The translations under genes and the position numbers were made by a program. The notes under the pieces are model-generated. The model had not been told where the DNA came from. It saw nothing but the letters and a program-made list of their open reading frames with translations, and made no database searches. From contig DATIJC010000019.1 of assembly GCA_035479015.1 (NCBI GenBank), forward strand, positions 1 to 12,991: a stretch of DNA of 12,991 nt, read 5' to 3'. Source of the DNA: DATIJC01 sp035479015. Lineage in GTDB: Bacteria > Patescibacteriota > Microgenomatia > UBA1400 > UBA12028. Every line of letters begins with the position of its first letter. Positions within the stretch are counted from its first letter, which is position 1. Below, in pieces: positions 5,740 through 12,350 of this stretch.

Positions 5740-7085
5740 AACTTAAATTCTTAGGTGCGGCAGGGACAGTGACAGGATCATCATATATTTTGACGTCCGG
5801 CTCCGGGCAATCAATTCTGATTGACCTTGGTATGTTTCAAGGAACGGAAAAAGATGACAAATTTAATTATCTGCCCTACGAGTATGACTGCTCGCGCTTA
5901 AATGCTGCGTTGCTGACACATGCGCACTTGGACCACTGCGGCCGGCTCCCAATTTTACTTTCCAACGGTTTCACAGGCGATATCTGGATGACACCCGCCA
6001 CTCGTGATCTCACTGAAATCACGCTGCTTGATAGTGCCAAAGTTGCCCGACAGGACAAAAAACCAATTTTGTACGACAAAGATTTAGCCGAGCAGACCAT
6101 CCAAAAGTTTCAGACCATTGAATATCATGAGCAAAAACTGATAGGCGACTTTACAGTCACGTACTACAACGCCGGCCATATCTTGGGCTCTGCAAGCATT
6201 GTGATCGAAGATACGAAGGCTGACTCAAATTTCCGCAGGATTATTTTTAGCGGTGACATTGGCAATTTCCCGGAACCGCTGCAGCAATCGACTGAATTTC
6301 TAGATTCGACGGACGTTGTGGTGATGGAATCTACATATGGCGATAGGCTGCATCCAAAAGAAGATGTTGTTGCTACTGTGATTTCGGAAATAAATACAGT
6401 AGAAAAGTCAGGTGGTGTGCTCCTGATTCCTGCATTCTCATTGGAGCGCACGCAGGAACTACTGCACATGTTCATGCATCTGAAAAAGGAAAATAAAATC
6501 CGCCATGAGACACCTATTTTCATTGACGGTCCAATGGGAGAAAAAGCGACACTTATCTATAACCAGTATGCCAAACTATTTAACAGCGAAGTGCAAAGTG
6601 ATTTTAATCATGGTAATCCATTTGAATTCCCCGGTATGCAGGTAGTACATAGCCGTGAGCAGAGTGAGGCTATTTATGAGACCCCAGGGCCGAAAGTGAT
6701 CATGGCGGGCAGTGGCATGATGACCGGGGGGCGGATCGTGGGTCATGCGGCCCATTACCTGCCGATGCCATCAACACGTCTGCTGATCGTCGGGTACCAA
6801 GGTGAAGAGACGCTGGGGCGCCAGCTTATGGAAGGAAACAGACAGGTCATGATCGATAAACAAAGTATCAGTGTAAAAGCGACTGTTTCAGATACACAAG
6901 CGATGAGCTCACACGCTGACCAATCACAATTGCTGGAGTGGCTCAAAGCTATCAAGGGAGTGAAGAGAGTTATTCTCACACATGGAGAAGATACTTCGCG
7001 GCAAGCATTAGCTGAAAAAATCACTACCGATTTACATTTGGGCGATATTTTGTTGCCAAGATTAAATGAAGAATTAGGTCTATAG
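5736..7085 (+). CDS. Metallo-beta-lactamase / beta-CASP family ribonuclease
   Basis: A full-length (449 aa) MBL-fold protein with a beta-CASP insert, related to CPSF73/YSH1-type RNA-processing enzymes and bacterial homologues. The metal site is complete: HAHLDH (H62, H64, D66, H67), H148 in GHILGSAS, D174 in SGDIGN and H416 in THGED. Beta-CASP motif A is E198 in MESTYGDR. Motif B is the histidine pair in GGRIVGHAAHYL (H337/H340). Motif C is H393 in SSHADQ. From family knowledge it should use two zinc ions to cleave RNA in the cytoplasm; endo- versus exonuclease activity cannot be told. The start overlaps the lipoprotein stop by four bases and the LapA-type gene follows after 18 bases. Confidence 0.92.
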   Translation: MKLKFLGAAGTVTGSSYILTSGSGQSILIDLGMFQGTEKDDKFNYLPYEYDCSRLNAALLTHAHLDHCGRLPILLSNGFTGDIWMTPATRDLTEITLLDSAKVARQDKKPILYDKDLAEQTIQKFQTIEYHEQKLIGDFTVTYYNAGHILGSASIVIEDTKADSNFRRIIFSGDIGNFPEPLQQSTEFLDSTDVVVMESTYGDRLHPKEDVVATVISEINTVEKSGGVLLIPAFSLERTQELLHMFMHLKKENKIRHETPIFIDGPMGEKATLIYNQYAKLFNSEVQSDFNHGNPFEFPGMQVVHSREQSEAIYETPGPKVIMAGSGMMTGGRIVGHAAHYLPMPSTRLLIVGYQGEETLGRQLMEGNRQVMIDKQSISVKATVSDTQAMSSHADQSQLLEWLKAIKGVKRVILTHGEDTSRQALAEKITTDLHLGDILLPRLNEELGL

Positions 7086-7103
7086 TGCAGTAAGGAGGTT
7101 ACT

Positions 7104-7448
7104 ATGTTCACGTTAATTGTGTTACTGATTATAGGGACAATCCTCGCATATTTCTCCCAATCAAATTTGATGCCTGTGTCACTACATGCAGGTGCATACA
7201 CACTTTCCAATGTCCCTCTATTCTATGTTATCGTCGGATCACTACTCACTGGTCTCGTTTTGTCATACTTTATCTATTCAATCCATGAAGTCACACTGCT
7301 TTGGAAGCTTCGGGGTAAGGATAGTAAGATCAAGAGAAATAAAAACGAAGTGTTGGAATTGACCAAACGGGTTCATCAACTAGAACTTGAAAATGAAAAA
7401 TTGAGACATGCAAAGGAAATAGAACCGCGAGATACGAATGCACTGTGA
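7104..7448 (+). CDS. LapA-like (DUF1049) membrane protein with coiled coil (114 aa)
   Basis: The start has AAGGAGG five bases upstream. Two hydrophobic segments (about residues 2-18 and 37-59) flank a short outer loop of the DUF1049 type (SQSNLMPVSLHAG). The second is followed by a basic, heptad-like coiled coil (about 66-105) that should lie in the cytoplasm. This is the LapA layout; in Proteobacteria LapA works with LapB in envelope assembly, but here only the fold is supported. Its TGA overlaps the GTG of the Nudix gene (GTGA), so the two are coupled. Confidence 0.75.
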   Translation: MFTLIVLLIIGTILAYFSQSNLMPVSLHAGAYTLSNVPLFYVIVGSLLTGLVLSYFIYSIHEVTLLWKLRGKDSKIKRNKNEVLELTKRVHQLELENEKLRHAKEIEPRDTNAL

Positions 7449-7903
7449 AAACACTCTTCGCTAAAATCTGGAAAGCACTTCACTTACCTAAAAAGCTGCA
7501 GTTGTTTATTATGCGGTTTTTCCAAGATCAATTCTTGGTAGGTGTCACGGGAATAATATTTAACGATAAGCGTGAGGTTCTCCTCTTTAAGCATACGTAT
7601 CGTTCTCATCCATGGAGTTTACCAGGTGGCTACATGCATTCAGGTGAACATCCCCGTGAAGCATTGGAGCGGGAGATCAAAGAAGAATCGGCGCTGGTCG
7701 TCAGCGTGGATGAGCGGTTAAAAACACGCACTGACCGTGACAGCGCGCGACTTGATTTATGTTATATGGGAACATTTATCGGTGGGGATTTTATCCCGAG
7801 TAATGAAGTATCAGAATATGGCTTTTTCTCCCAGGAAAATATGCCGCTACTTCGAGAGAACCAGGTGTTACTTATAAACCAAGCACTTGAGGAAGTTGAC
7901 TAA
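7445..7903 (+). CDS. Nudix hydrolase (152 aa)
   Basis: The Nudix box lies at residues 62-84: G62, x5, E68, x7, R76-E77-I78, x, E80-E81, then S-A-L. The metal-binding REUxEE core is complete. The usual Gly after EEx is Ala83. The family hydrolyses nucleoside diphosphates linked to another moiety; PWSLPGGYMHSGE is typical of the general Nudix type, but the substrate is not readable. The first 29 residues form a basic amphipathic extension (KIWKALHLPKKLQLFIMRFFQDQ) before the first strand FLVGVTGIIF; it might touch the membrane. The GTG start overlaps the LapA stop and lacks its own ribosome site; an internal ATG at residue 23 is an alternative. The -35 of the next promoter overlaps its stop. 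Confidence 0.88.
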   Translation: MKTLFAKIWKALHLPKKLQLFIMRFFQDQFLVGVTGIIFNDKREVLLFKHTYRSHPWSLPGGYMHSGEHPREALEREIKEESALVVSVDERLKTRTDRDSARLDLCYMGTFIGGDFIPSNEVSEYGFFSQENMPLLRENQVLLINQALEEVD

Positions 7904-7924
7904 CACTTTAGATAGGTCTTTAAT
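7896..7924 (+). promoter_or_regulatory. Near-consensus promoter for the small membrane-protein operon
   Basis: TTGACT (7896-7901), a 17-base spacer and TTTAAT (7919-7924) match the consensus at five of six positions each. Transcription should begin around 7930-7932, inside the CTGTACAG pair. It is the strongest -35/-10 promoter in the window. Confidence 0.75.
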
Positions 7925-7929
7925 AGAAG

Positions 7930-7948
7930 CTGTACAGTATCTGTACAG
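7930..7948 (+). promoter_or_regulatory. Tandem CTGTACAG palindrome, candidate operator
   Basis: Two copies of the perfect 8-bp palindrome CTGTACAG are separated by TAT. They begin at the predicted transcription start of the operon promoter, where a bound repressor would block RNA polymerase. Centre-to-centre spacing is 11 bases, one helical turn, so two bound units would lie on the same face. The binding protein is not in the window. Confidence 0.55.
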
Positions 7949-7965
7949 AAATGGAGGAATCTTAT

Positions 7966-8166
7966 ATGGCTACCGTTATAAACAACCCTCCGGCCCAAAA
8001 TAACTCCAGCGGTCTGTTCGGCATGATAATTGGAATGATTTTTATTGTAGTTCTTCTTTTTCTTGGGTATGTGTACGGTCTTCCTGCATTGAAGAGTATG
8101 CAATTCGGGACACCGCAAATAAACGTACCAAGTCAAATTGATGTCAATGTAAAACAATCCCAATAA
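7966..8166 (+). CDS. Small single-TM protein with INVPSQIDVNV tail (66 aa)
   Basis: The start at 7966 is set by GGAGG eight bases upstream; the in-frame ATG at 7951 overlaps that site. It has a polar N-terminus rich in Pro/Asn, one strong membrane segment (about residues 17-40, FGMIIGMIFIVVLLFLGYVYG), then a short tail ending INVPSQIDVNVKQSQ. Small proteins with this layout and an 'INVP..IDVNV' tail are familiar as uncharacterised bacterial proteins; no function is known to me. It is first in an operon with the YggT and GlsB-type genes (23 and 9 bases between), behind the operator-bearing promoter, so a regulated envelope role is likely. Confidence 0.7.
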   Translation: MATVINNPPAQNNSSGLFGMIIGMIFIVVLLFLGYVYGLPALKSMQFGTPQINVPSQIDVNVKQSQ

Positions 8167-8189
8167 AAAATTGGGGAAAGGAGTCACAT

Positions 8190-8588
8190 ATGGCAGAAAT
8201 TGTCAAAGAAACCGTAGTTACTAGAAGCGATACTGACAAGCCGACGGTGGTCAAACAAACGAAAGTGGCGGCTACTGGATCACAAACGGCGCAGTACACG
8301 GTCTACTTTCTCTTTGGGGTGCTGGAAATCCTACTTGGGTTCCGTTTGGTGCTGAAGTTGCTGGGTGCCAGTCAGGCAAGTATGTTTGTGCGGATCATCT
8401 ACAGCCTCACATCGTTGTTTGTTGCACCGTTTGAAGGCATCTTCCATAAAGCAGTGACGCAGGGGATAGAGACAGTTGCAGTACTGGAACCCTCTACGAT
8501 CGTCGCGATGCTCGTGTACGCAGTGTTAGCTTGGATCATCTTAATGCTCGTCGGTATATTATCTGGTGAGAAGCAGCCAGAAGAATAA
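8190..8588 (+). CDS. YggT family membrane protein (132 aa)
   Basis: AAAGGAG lies six bases before the ATG. A charged N-terminal region of about 33 residues (KETVVTRSDTDKPTVVKQTK) precedes two hydrophobic segments (about 36-58 and 104-126) linked by the family stretch FVRIIYSLTSLFVAPFEGIF. The protein matches the long-N-terminus subgroup of YggT proteins rather than the four-helix proteobacterial type. YggT proteins are integral membrane proteins linked in some bacteria to osmotic tolerance or division-site organisation; the role here is open. It is the middle gene of a three-gene membrane operon. Confidence 0.8.
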   Translation: MAEIVKETVVTRSDTDKPTVVKQTKVAATGSQTAQYTVYFLFGVLEILLGFRLVLKLLGASQASMFVRIIYSLTSLFVAPFEGIFHKAVTQGIETVAVLEPSTIVAMLVYAVLAWIILMLVGILSGEKQPEE

Positions 8589-8597
8589 GGAGTTTAG

Positions 8598-8838
8598 TAT
8601 GGGTGCACTATATTGGATCGTGTTCGGCTTAATCGCCGGAAGTATTGCAAATTTTCTATCACCTTTCTCGAAAGGTGGAATTATTGGTTCCATAATCCTT
8701 GGAATATTGGGGGCAATAGTTGGTGGATATTTGGGTGAGCGATTCTTTGGAGTAGGCGTCACAGGATTTAATGTGATGTCCTTTGTGGTAGCCGTAGCCG
8801 GCTCACTACTCTTGCTGTTTGTGGCGAGACTAATTTAA
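8598..8838 (+). CDS. GlsB/YeaQ/YmgE family stress-response membrane protein (80 aa)
   Basis: The start at 8598 has AAGGAG six bases upstream. The protein is three hydrophobic, Gly-rich segments with the family signature at the start (IVFGLIAGSIANFLSP) and in the middle (GGIIGSIILGILGAIVGGYLGE). The length matches the family, which is often called transglycosylase-associated or general-stress membrane protein. The biochemical activity is unknown. It ends the operon; the next gene, on the other strand, ends two bases beyond, so the two transcripts must converge or overlap. Confidence 0.85.
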
Positions 8839-8839
8839 A

Positions 8840-9016
8840 TCAGTCATTGACCATATTGCCGATCTTGATGCCGACAATGATGCCCAAGAATCCGCCGACG
8901 CCACTTCCCAGAACGCTGGCAATGGAAAGAAATGAACTTCCCAAGAGTACCGGTATGTAAGACCCGATTGTGGAGCCTAAGAATACCGTTATCCAAACGA
9001 TTGTTTTCGTAGACAT
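8840..9016 (-). CDS. Small Gly-rich membrane protein (58 aa)
   Basis: An ATG at 9016 opens 58 codons ending in TGA. The product has two hydrophobic segments, about residues 5-27 (IVWITVFLGSTIGSYIPVLL) and 30-52 (glycine-zipper-like GSGVGGFLGIIVGIKIG), and a polar tail NMVND. It starts four bases after the stop of the CoA-binding gene, with no own ribosome site, so it is probably translated by coupling. The two-segment Gly-zipper layout resembles small stress or channel-like membrane proteins, including the convergent GlsB-type gene, but no family is assigned. Confidence 0.6.
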   Translation of the reverse strand: MSTKTIVWITVFLGSTIGSYIPVLLGSSFLSIASVLGSGVGGFLGIIVGIKIGNMVND

Positions 9017-9020
9017 ATAT

Positions 9021-9419
9021 TTAAAACAGTTTGCGATGTTCCTTCATCATGCAAGAATCCATGATGACTTGAAGGCCATTCTTTTCTGCTGTTTCTTTAG
9101 CTTGCGTGGATACGACGCCTTCCTGCATCCAAATAATTGGCATCCAGTGAAGCGCGAGAACCTGGTCAATGATTTCCGGAACATCCTCACTTTTGCGAAA
9201 GATATCGACAATATCGATGTGCACGTCACTGGGGATGTCAGCAAGTGAAGTATATGAGTGCTGTCCATGAAAGTCGCTGATGTTGGGATTGACTGGGATG
9301 ACCGTAAATCCGTGATCGATCAAATATAAACCTACCTCATGACTGGGTCGATCGGGTTTGTCCGACAAACCGACCACGGCTACAACTTTCGGTGGAGTGA
9401 GGATTTCTTTGATGTCCAT
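9021..9419 (-). CDS. CoA-binding protein, YccU type (132 aa)
   Basis: A single Rossmann-like CoA_binding_2 domain of the usual family length. It shows the nucleotide-binding start VVAVVGLSDKPDRPSHEVG (residues 12-30), then VIPVNPN (40-46), the second half IDIVDIFRKSEDVPEII, and the family's IIWMQEGV segment near 95-102. C123 in MDSCMMKEH is at the position of the conserved Cys in this group. YccU-type proteins bind CoA; the physiological role is unclear. The start at 9419 (MDIKEIL) is chosen because the frame upstream encodes a hydrophobic run not seen in the family. It is followed after four bases by the 58-aa membrane protein. Confidence 0.85.
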   Translation of the reverse strand: MDIKEILTPPKVVAVVGLSDKPDRPSHEVGLYLIDHGFTVIPVNPNISDFHGQHSYTSLADIPSDVHIDIVDIFRKSEDVPEIIDQVLALHWMPIIWMQEGVVSTQAKETAEKNGLQVIMDSCMMKEHRKLF

Positions 9420-9467
9420 ATATACAATGGTGTACCACAAAAAGATGGTAAAAAGCAAAAATGCATT

Positions 9468-9476
9468 TGGTATACT
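9468..9476 (+). promoter_or_regulatory. Extended -10 TGGTATACT for the VOC gene
   Basis: TG-G-TATACT gives a transcript with a leader of about 25 bases and a weak ribosome site (GAAAGG) before the ATG at 9509. Unlike most extended -10 sites here it does not abut its start codon. Confidence 0.5.
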
Positions 9477-9508
9477 GAAGATAATTATTAATAACTGAAA
9501 GGTTTGCT

Positions 9509-9895
9509 ATGTCCGATCCTGTCATTCATTTTGAAGTTCCCTATAAAGATGCCGAGCGTGTGAAGAAGTTTTACAGCGAGGTCTTTGGCTGGCGCATGAA
9601 TCAAATGGGTGCTGATATGAATAACTACATTACAGCTGGTACAACGGACTCCGATGAGAGAGGACAGTCAAAGACGGTTGGAGCAATCAATGGAGGATTT
9701 TTTCCAGTTGGGGAAATGCGGGACCGGACACTCATCACAATAAGTGTCCCTGATGCCGCCGCAGCAGCAAAAAAAGTTGAGGAAGCAGGCGGAAAGACAA
9801 TTGATAAACCAATGCCAATTCCCGGCGTAGGTATCTATGTGTCATGTGTAGACAGTGAAGGTAATCCGTTTAGCTTGATTCAATCCGAGATGTAG
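9509..9895 (+). CDS. VOC family (glyoxalase/bleomycin-resistance fold) protein (128 aa)
   Basis: One VOC domain of two beta-alpha-beta-beta-beta modules. The first starts VIHFEVPYKDAERVKKFYSEVFGW (the typical 'HFE.p..D..r..kFY..vFGW' pattern). The second starts TLITISVPDAAAAAKKVEEAGG and ends GNPFSLIQSEM. H7 and the E in the final strand are at usual metal-ligand positions. Members include glyoxalases, dioxygenases and drug-binding proteins; the substrate cannot be told. A GAAAGG site lies six bases before the ATG. Its last 26 bases overlap the 3' end of the convergent MFS gene. Confidence 0.85.
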   Translation: MSDPVIHFEVPYKDAERVKKFYSEVFGWRMNQMGADMNNYITAGTTDSDERGQSKTVGAINGGFFPVGEMRDRTLITISVPDAAAAAKKVEEAGGKTIDKPMPIPGVGIYVSCVDSEGNPFSLIQSEM

Positions 9896-11042
9896 TGAAG
9901 AAACTTGAGGCCAGGATAGCCACAAGCGCGAATCCCACGCCCCATAGAAAGGTGGCGCTAGGAGAGACACGTGTCCATAACTGCCCGCCGATAATATTTG
10001 CCAGCAGACTGGTTATCCCGACGACGGTGGAATAGATACCAATGGCACTGGCGCGCAGTTCTTGAGCGATGTTGTCTGTGGCAAATGCCTTACCTACTGC
10101 GCGGTACAATCCAGAATATATCCCATAAAACACAAACAGTGCACCTATCAGGATGACACTGTGACTGAGTGCAAATCCGAGATATGTGATCGCAAAGATT
10201 GCAAAACCTGCTAAGAGCAGGTATTTCCTACCAAGTTTGTCGGACAGAGAGCCTGCTGGATAGGAGATGGCAGCCGCAGCAAGATTAAATCCCGCGTATA
10301 TACAGATGGTAATAATCAACGGAATACCTAAGGAGCGGGCCTGCAAAATCAAAAAAGCATTGCTGGAGTTTCCCAAACCAAAAAGAGCAGTGATGCCGAG
10401 ATAAATCCAGTAGGAGCGGGGAAATGCGGCAAGCGAAAAATGCAGCTGCGTTTTTTGGATATGTGCAGCTTTTTTCTCTTTCACCAGTGTGATGAGGAGG
10501 AGGGCGGCGATTCCAGGGATGAAAGCCAAATAAAATATTGACCTGATATTCACTTTGAAAAAGAAAAGTAGAACGATCGCAACCAGTGGGCCAACAAATG
10601 CTCCGGCATTATCACCGATTCCTTCCAATCCAAACGCTCTACCGCGGGCATTTTCATCCGCTGACCCTGCGATGAGCGCGTCACGTGGAGCTGAGCGGAT
10701 GCCCGCGCCAAGTCTATCAGTAAAACGGCCTAAGAGCACTTGCGGCCAATTTACTGAGAGGCCAATGAAGGGTTTGGCAAGAGCAGTGAGTGTATATCCA
10801 AACAGTGCTATGTATTTTTTCGCTTTGAACTTATCCGCAAGCCAACCTGAAAAACCCTGGATAATATACTGAACAGCTGTCGCTGCTCCTTCAATTACTC
10901 CTACAATTGCAGGTGAATCTTTTAAAACTGAAGTGATAAAAATTGGCAACACCGGATACAACATCTCTGTGGAGATATCAGAGAACAAACTGGCGAAAGC
11001 CAAGATGTATGTATCTTTGGAAAGTCCTTTGGGTAATTTCAT
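9870..11042 (-). CDS. MFS transporter (390 aa)
   Basis: A 12-helix major facilitator of about standard length. The N-terminal half shows LFSDISTEMLYPVLPIF, motif A GWLADKFKAKKY and the family stretch GRFTDRLGAGIRSAPRDAL, found in a widespread group of uncharacterised MFS permeases (usually DRxGKGIRTAPRDAL). The second half has the repeated motif A GSLSDKLGRKY. It should export or import a small solute across the inner membrane; the substrate is unknown. The start at 11042 (MKLPKG) is supported by TATACT exactly 6 bases upstream; the longer frame to 11351 runs back through the divergent gene and is not coding. It overlaps the VOC gene by 26 bases at the 3' end. Confidence 0.88.
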   Translation of the reverse strand: MKLPKGLSKDTYILAFASLFSDISTEMLYPVLPIFITSVLKDSPAIVGVIEGAATAVQYIIQGFSGWLADKFKAKKYIALFGYTLTALAKPFIGLSVNWPQVLLGRFTDRLGAGIRSAPRDALIAGSADENARGRAFGLEGIGDNAGAFVGPLVAIVLLFFFKVNIRSIFYLAFIPGIAALLLITLVKEKKAAHIQKTQLHFSLAAFPRSYWIYLGITALFGLGNSSNAFLILQARSLGIPLIITICIYAGFNLAAAAISYPAGSLSDKLGRKYLLLAGFAIFAITYLGFALSHSVILIGALFVFYGIYSGLYRAVGKAFATDNIAQELRASAIGIYSTVVGITSLLANIIGGQLWTRVSPSATFLWGVGFALVAILASSFFTTSRIESS

Positions 11043-11048
11043 AGTTCT

Positions 11049-11054
11049 AGTATA
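11049..11054 (-). promoter_or_regulatory. -10 box TATACT for the MFS gene
   Basis: TATACT is 6 bases before the ATG at 11042 on the minus strand, with no Shine-Dalgarno between, predicting a leaderless mRNA. Confidence 0.55.
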
Positions 11055-11070
11055 AAACAAAACTTTTCTA

Positions 11071-11076
11071 TATACT
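11071..11076 (+). promoter_or_regulatory. -10 box TATACT for the gene at 11086
   Basis: TATACT ends 9 bases before the ATG, so the leader would be only a few bases. It is divergent from the MFS promoter, the two -10 boxes being about 17 bases apart. Confidence 0.5.
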
Positions 11077-11085
11077 TTTAGATAC

Positions 11086-11694
11086 ATGAAAAGTAATAGT
11101 TCGTTTTTGATTCTAGTTGCGGTGATTGTGCTCTTTGCGGCTGCAACATATGTGGTGGTGACTTTTAGCCATTCGACACAGTCACAAAACCCAATTATAG
11201 GAGCGCTACAGCCGACTGCAGAGCCAAGTGCTCCCCTGACGGACGCCAAAACCGGCGACGGCAAGTTGAAAGTATCTGGTACGAGTGCAAAGCAGCATGA
11301 TGGAGGCATGAAATATACTTTCAGCGTGACTGATATCTCTGCTAAGTCCACTTGGACTCTCTACGAAGCGACAGTCGCCGCTGGCGATTCAATGGCGATT
11401 CCCTTGAATAGTTGGACACCCGATAATAAAGTGTTGTTTTTAGAGAAGACTGTGGGCGGAGTCACTGATTATCTGGTGTTTCGAGGTGACGCGAAGCCCT
11501 GGCCGGATGGACAGCAATTTTTGAGTGTACAGGATTACTGGACTACCGCCGGCAAAAACCTAACTATCCGCACCGCTACCGGTTGGGCAGGCAACGATCT
11601 CTTAATCATCTATACAGCAAAAGCCGACGGTTCTAGGGGTCCAAACTTCTGGTTTGTTACCGAGACACATAAATTCATGCAATTGGCCCACTAG
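11086..11694 (+). CDS. Membrane-anchored extracytoplasmic protein, unknown (202 aa)
   Basis: A short polar start (MKSNSS) and one hydrophobic segment (about residues 7-27) make a signal anchor; there is no lipobox and no good cleavage site. A Pro/Ser/Thr/Gln-rich linker (about 28-55) leads to an outer domain of about 145 residues, predicted beta-rich with many aromatic residues (WTLYEATVA, NKVLFLEK, DYLVFRGDAKPWPDG, GPNFWFVTETHKF), which could be a beta-propeller blade or sandwich. No cysteine is present. No family is recognised. It should sit on the outer face of the membrane. Confidence 0.65.
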   Translation: MKSNSSFLILVAVIVLFAAATYVVVTFSHSTQSQNPIIGALQPTAEPSAPLTDAKTGDGKLKVSGTSAKQHDGGMKYTFSVTDISAKSTWTLYEATVAAGDSMAIPLNSWTPDNKVLFLEKTVGGVTDYLVFRGDAKPWPDGQQFLSVQDYWTTAGKNLTIRTATGWAGNDLLIIYTAKADGSRGPNFWFVTETHKFMQLAH

Positions 11695-11702
11695 AACACA
11701 AG

Positions 11703-11711
11703 TGATAGAAT
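11703..11711 (+). promoter_or_regulatory. Extended -10 TGATAGAAT for the gene at 11718
   Basis: TG-A-TAGAAT ends exactly 6 bases before the ATG at 11718, with no Shine-Dalgarno. It closely matches the promoters at 3688 and 4797 in sequence and spacing. Confidence 0.6.
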
Positions 11712-11717
11712 CACGAT

Positions 11718-12002
11718 ATGTCATTACTACTTCGAGAAAAGGGTTTTCCAGCTGAACTAGCTGATTTTACTAGACTGGATAAACTTGGTTTTGATACCGG
11801 TTCAAAAGAACGTAAAGAATGGTTCACGCGGTTTTTGCAACAAGACGCTCCCACTATTGGCAAAGTTGTAGAGAAAATTGATAAAGGCTATTTTGACGAT
11901 GACTTAAGTAAGATTATTCGCTTCCAAGATGAGCAAGGTACTATGCCACAGGCACTTATTGATGCGGCGTACAGACGACAAGACGAATTGGCTACTCAAT
12001 AG
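11718..12002 (+). CDS. Hypothetical protein (94 aa)
   Basis: A soluble, charged, mostly helical protein with no cysteine or membrane segment. Features include a DFTRLDKLGFDTGSKERKEW stretch and a C-terminal helix PQALIDAAYRRQDELATQ. No family is recognised. The start is supported by the extended -10 6 bases upstream. Its last seven bases overlap the 3' end of yraN on the other strand. Confidence 0.6.
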   Translation: MSLLLREKGFPAELADFTRLDKLGFDTGSKERKEWFTRFLQQDAPTIGKVVEKIDKGYFDDDLSKIIRFQDEQGTMPQALIDAAYRRQDELATQ

Positions 12003-12349
12003 ACATTTTCGTGGTGAGTGAGGCGCGCAACTTCCCCGGAGCGAGTTAATACGATGGCGATGACATCGATGCGGCAAGGGACACTTTTTCCATTCGTATA
12101 GATCATGCCCATGTGACGGACCCGACTCAGTTTTCCCTTATTAATCATTTCTTCAGGGCTACCAAAATCGATGCCAGTTTTTGTTTTCACTTCTACAAAC
12201 ACTAGCGTGTTTTGATCACGCGCGATGATATCTATCTCGCCAAATTTATTGGAAAAATTCATCTGCAGGATTTGATAGCCTTTTTCCAGAAGATATTCTT
12301 TCGCAAAGGATTCACCAGATTGACCGGTTGATTTATTTTGGTACTTCAT
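11996..12349 (-). CDS. yraN: YraN/UPF0102 family putative endonuclease (117 aa)
   Basis: A full-length single-domain protein of the UPF0102 family with a PD-(D/E)XK-like core: GxSGE near residue 10, GEIDIIARD (E38, D40), VFVEVKTK (E53, K55) and the family stretch INKGKLSRVRHM. The family is structurally a Holliday-junction-resolvase-like nuclease, but the activity is unproven. It is usually encoded near comM/dprA or rnhB, and here follows comM, consistent with the family's context. The ATG sits one base from a 92-bp palindromic repeat that fills the whole gap to comM, so no normal ribosome site is present; translation must cope with the hairpin or use another start. Confidence 0.88.
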   Translation of the reverse strand: MKYQNKSTGQSGESFAKEYLLEKGYQILQMNFSNKFGEIDIIARDQNTLVFVEVKTKTGIDFGSPEEMINKGKLSRVRHMGMIYTNGKSVPCRIDVIAIVLTRSGEVARLTHHENVY

Positions 12350-12350
12350 C

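Noticed and set aside
10555..10872. Plus-strand open frame of 105 codons
   Set aside because: It is antisense to the MFS gene, has a low-complexity Pro/Ser/Ala composition and no start signals.
11043..11351. N-terminal extension of the MFS protein by 103 residues
   Set aside because: It overlaps the divergent membrane-anchored gene at 11086, is not part of the MFS fold, and lies upstream of a TATACT that fits the start at 11042.
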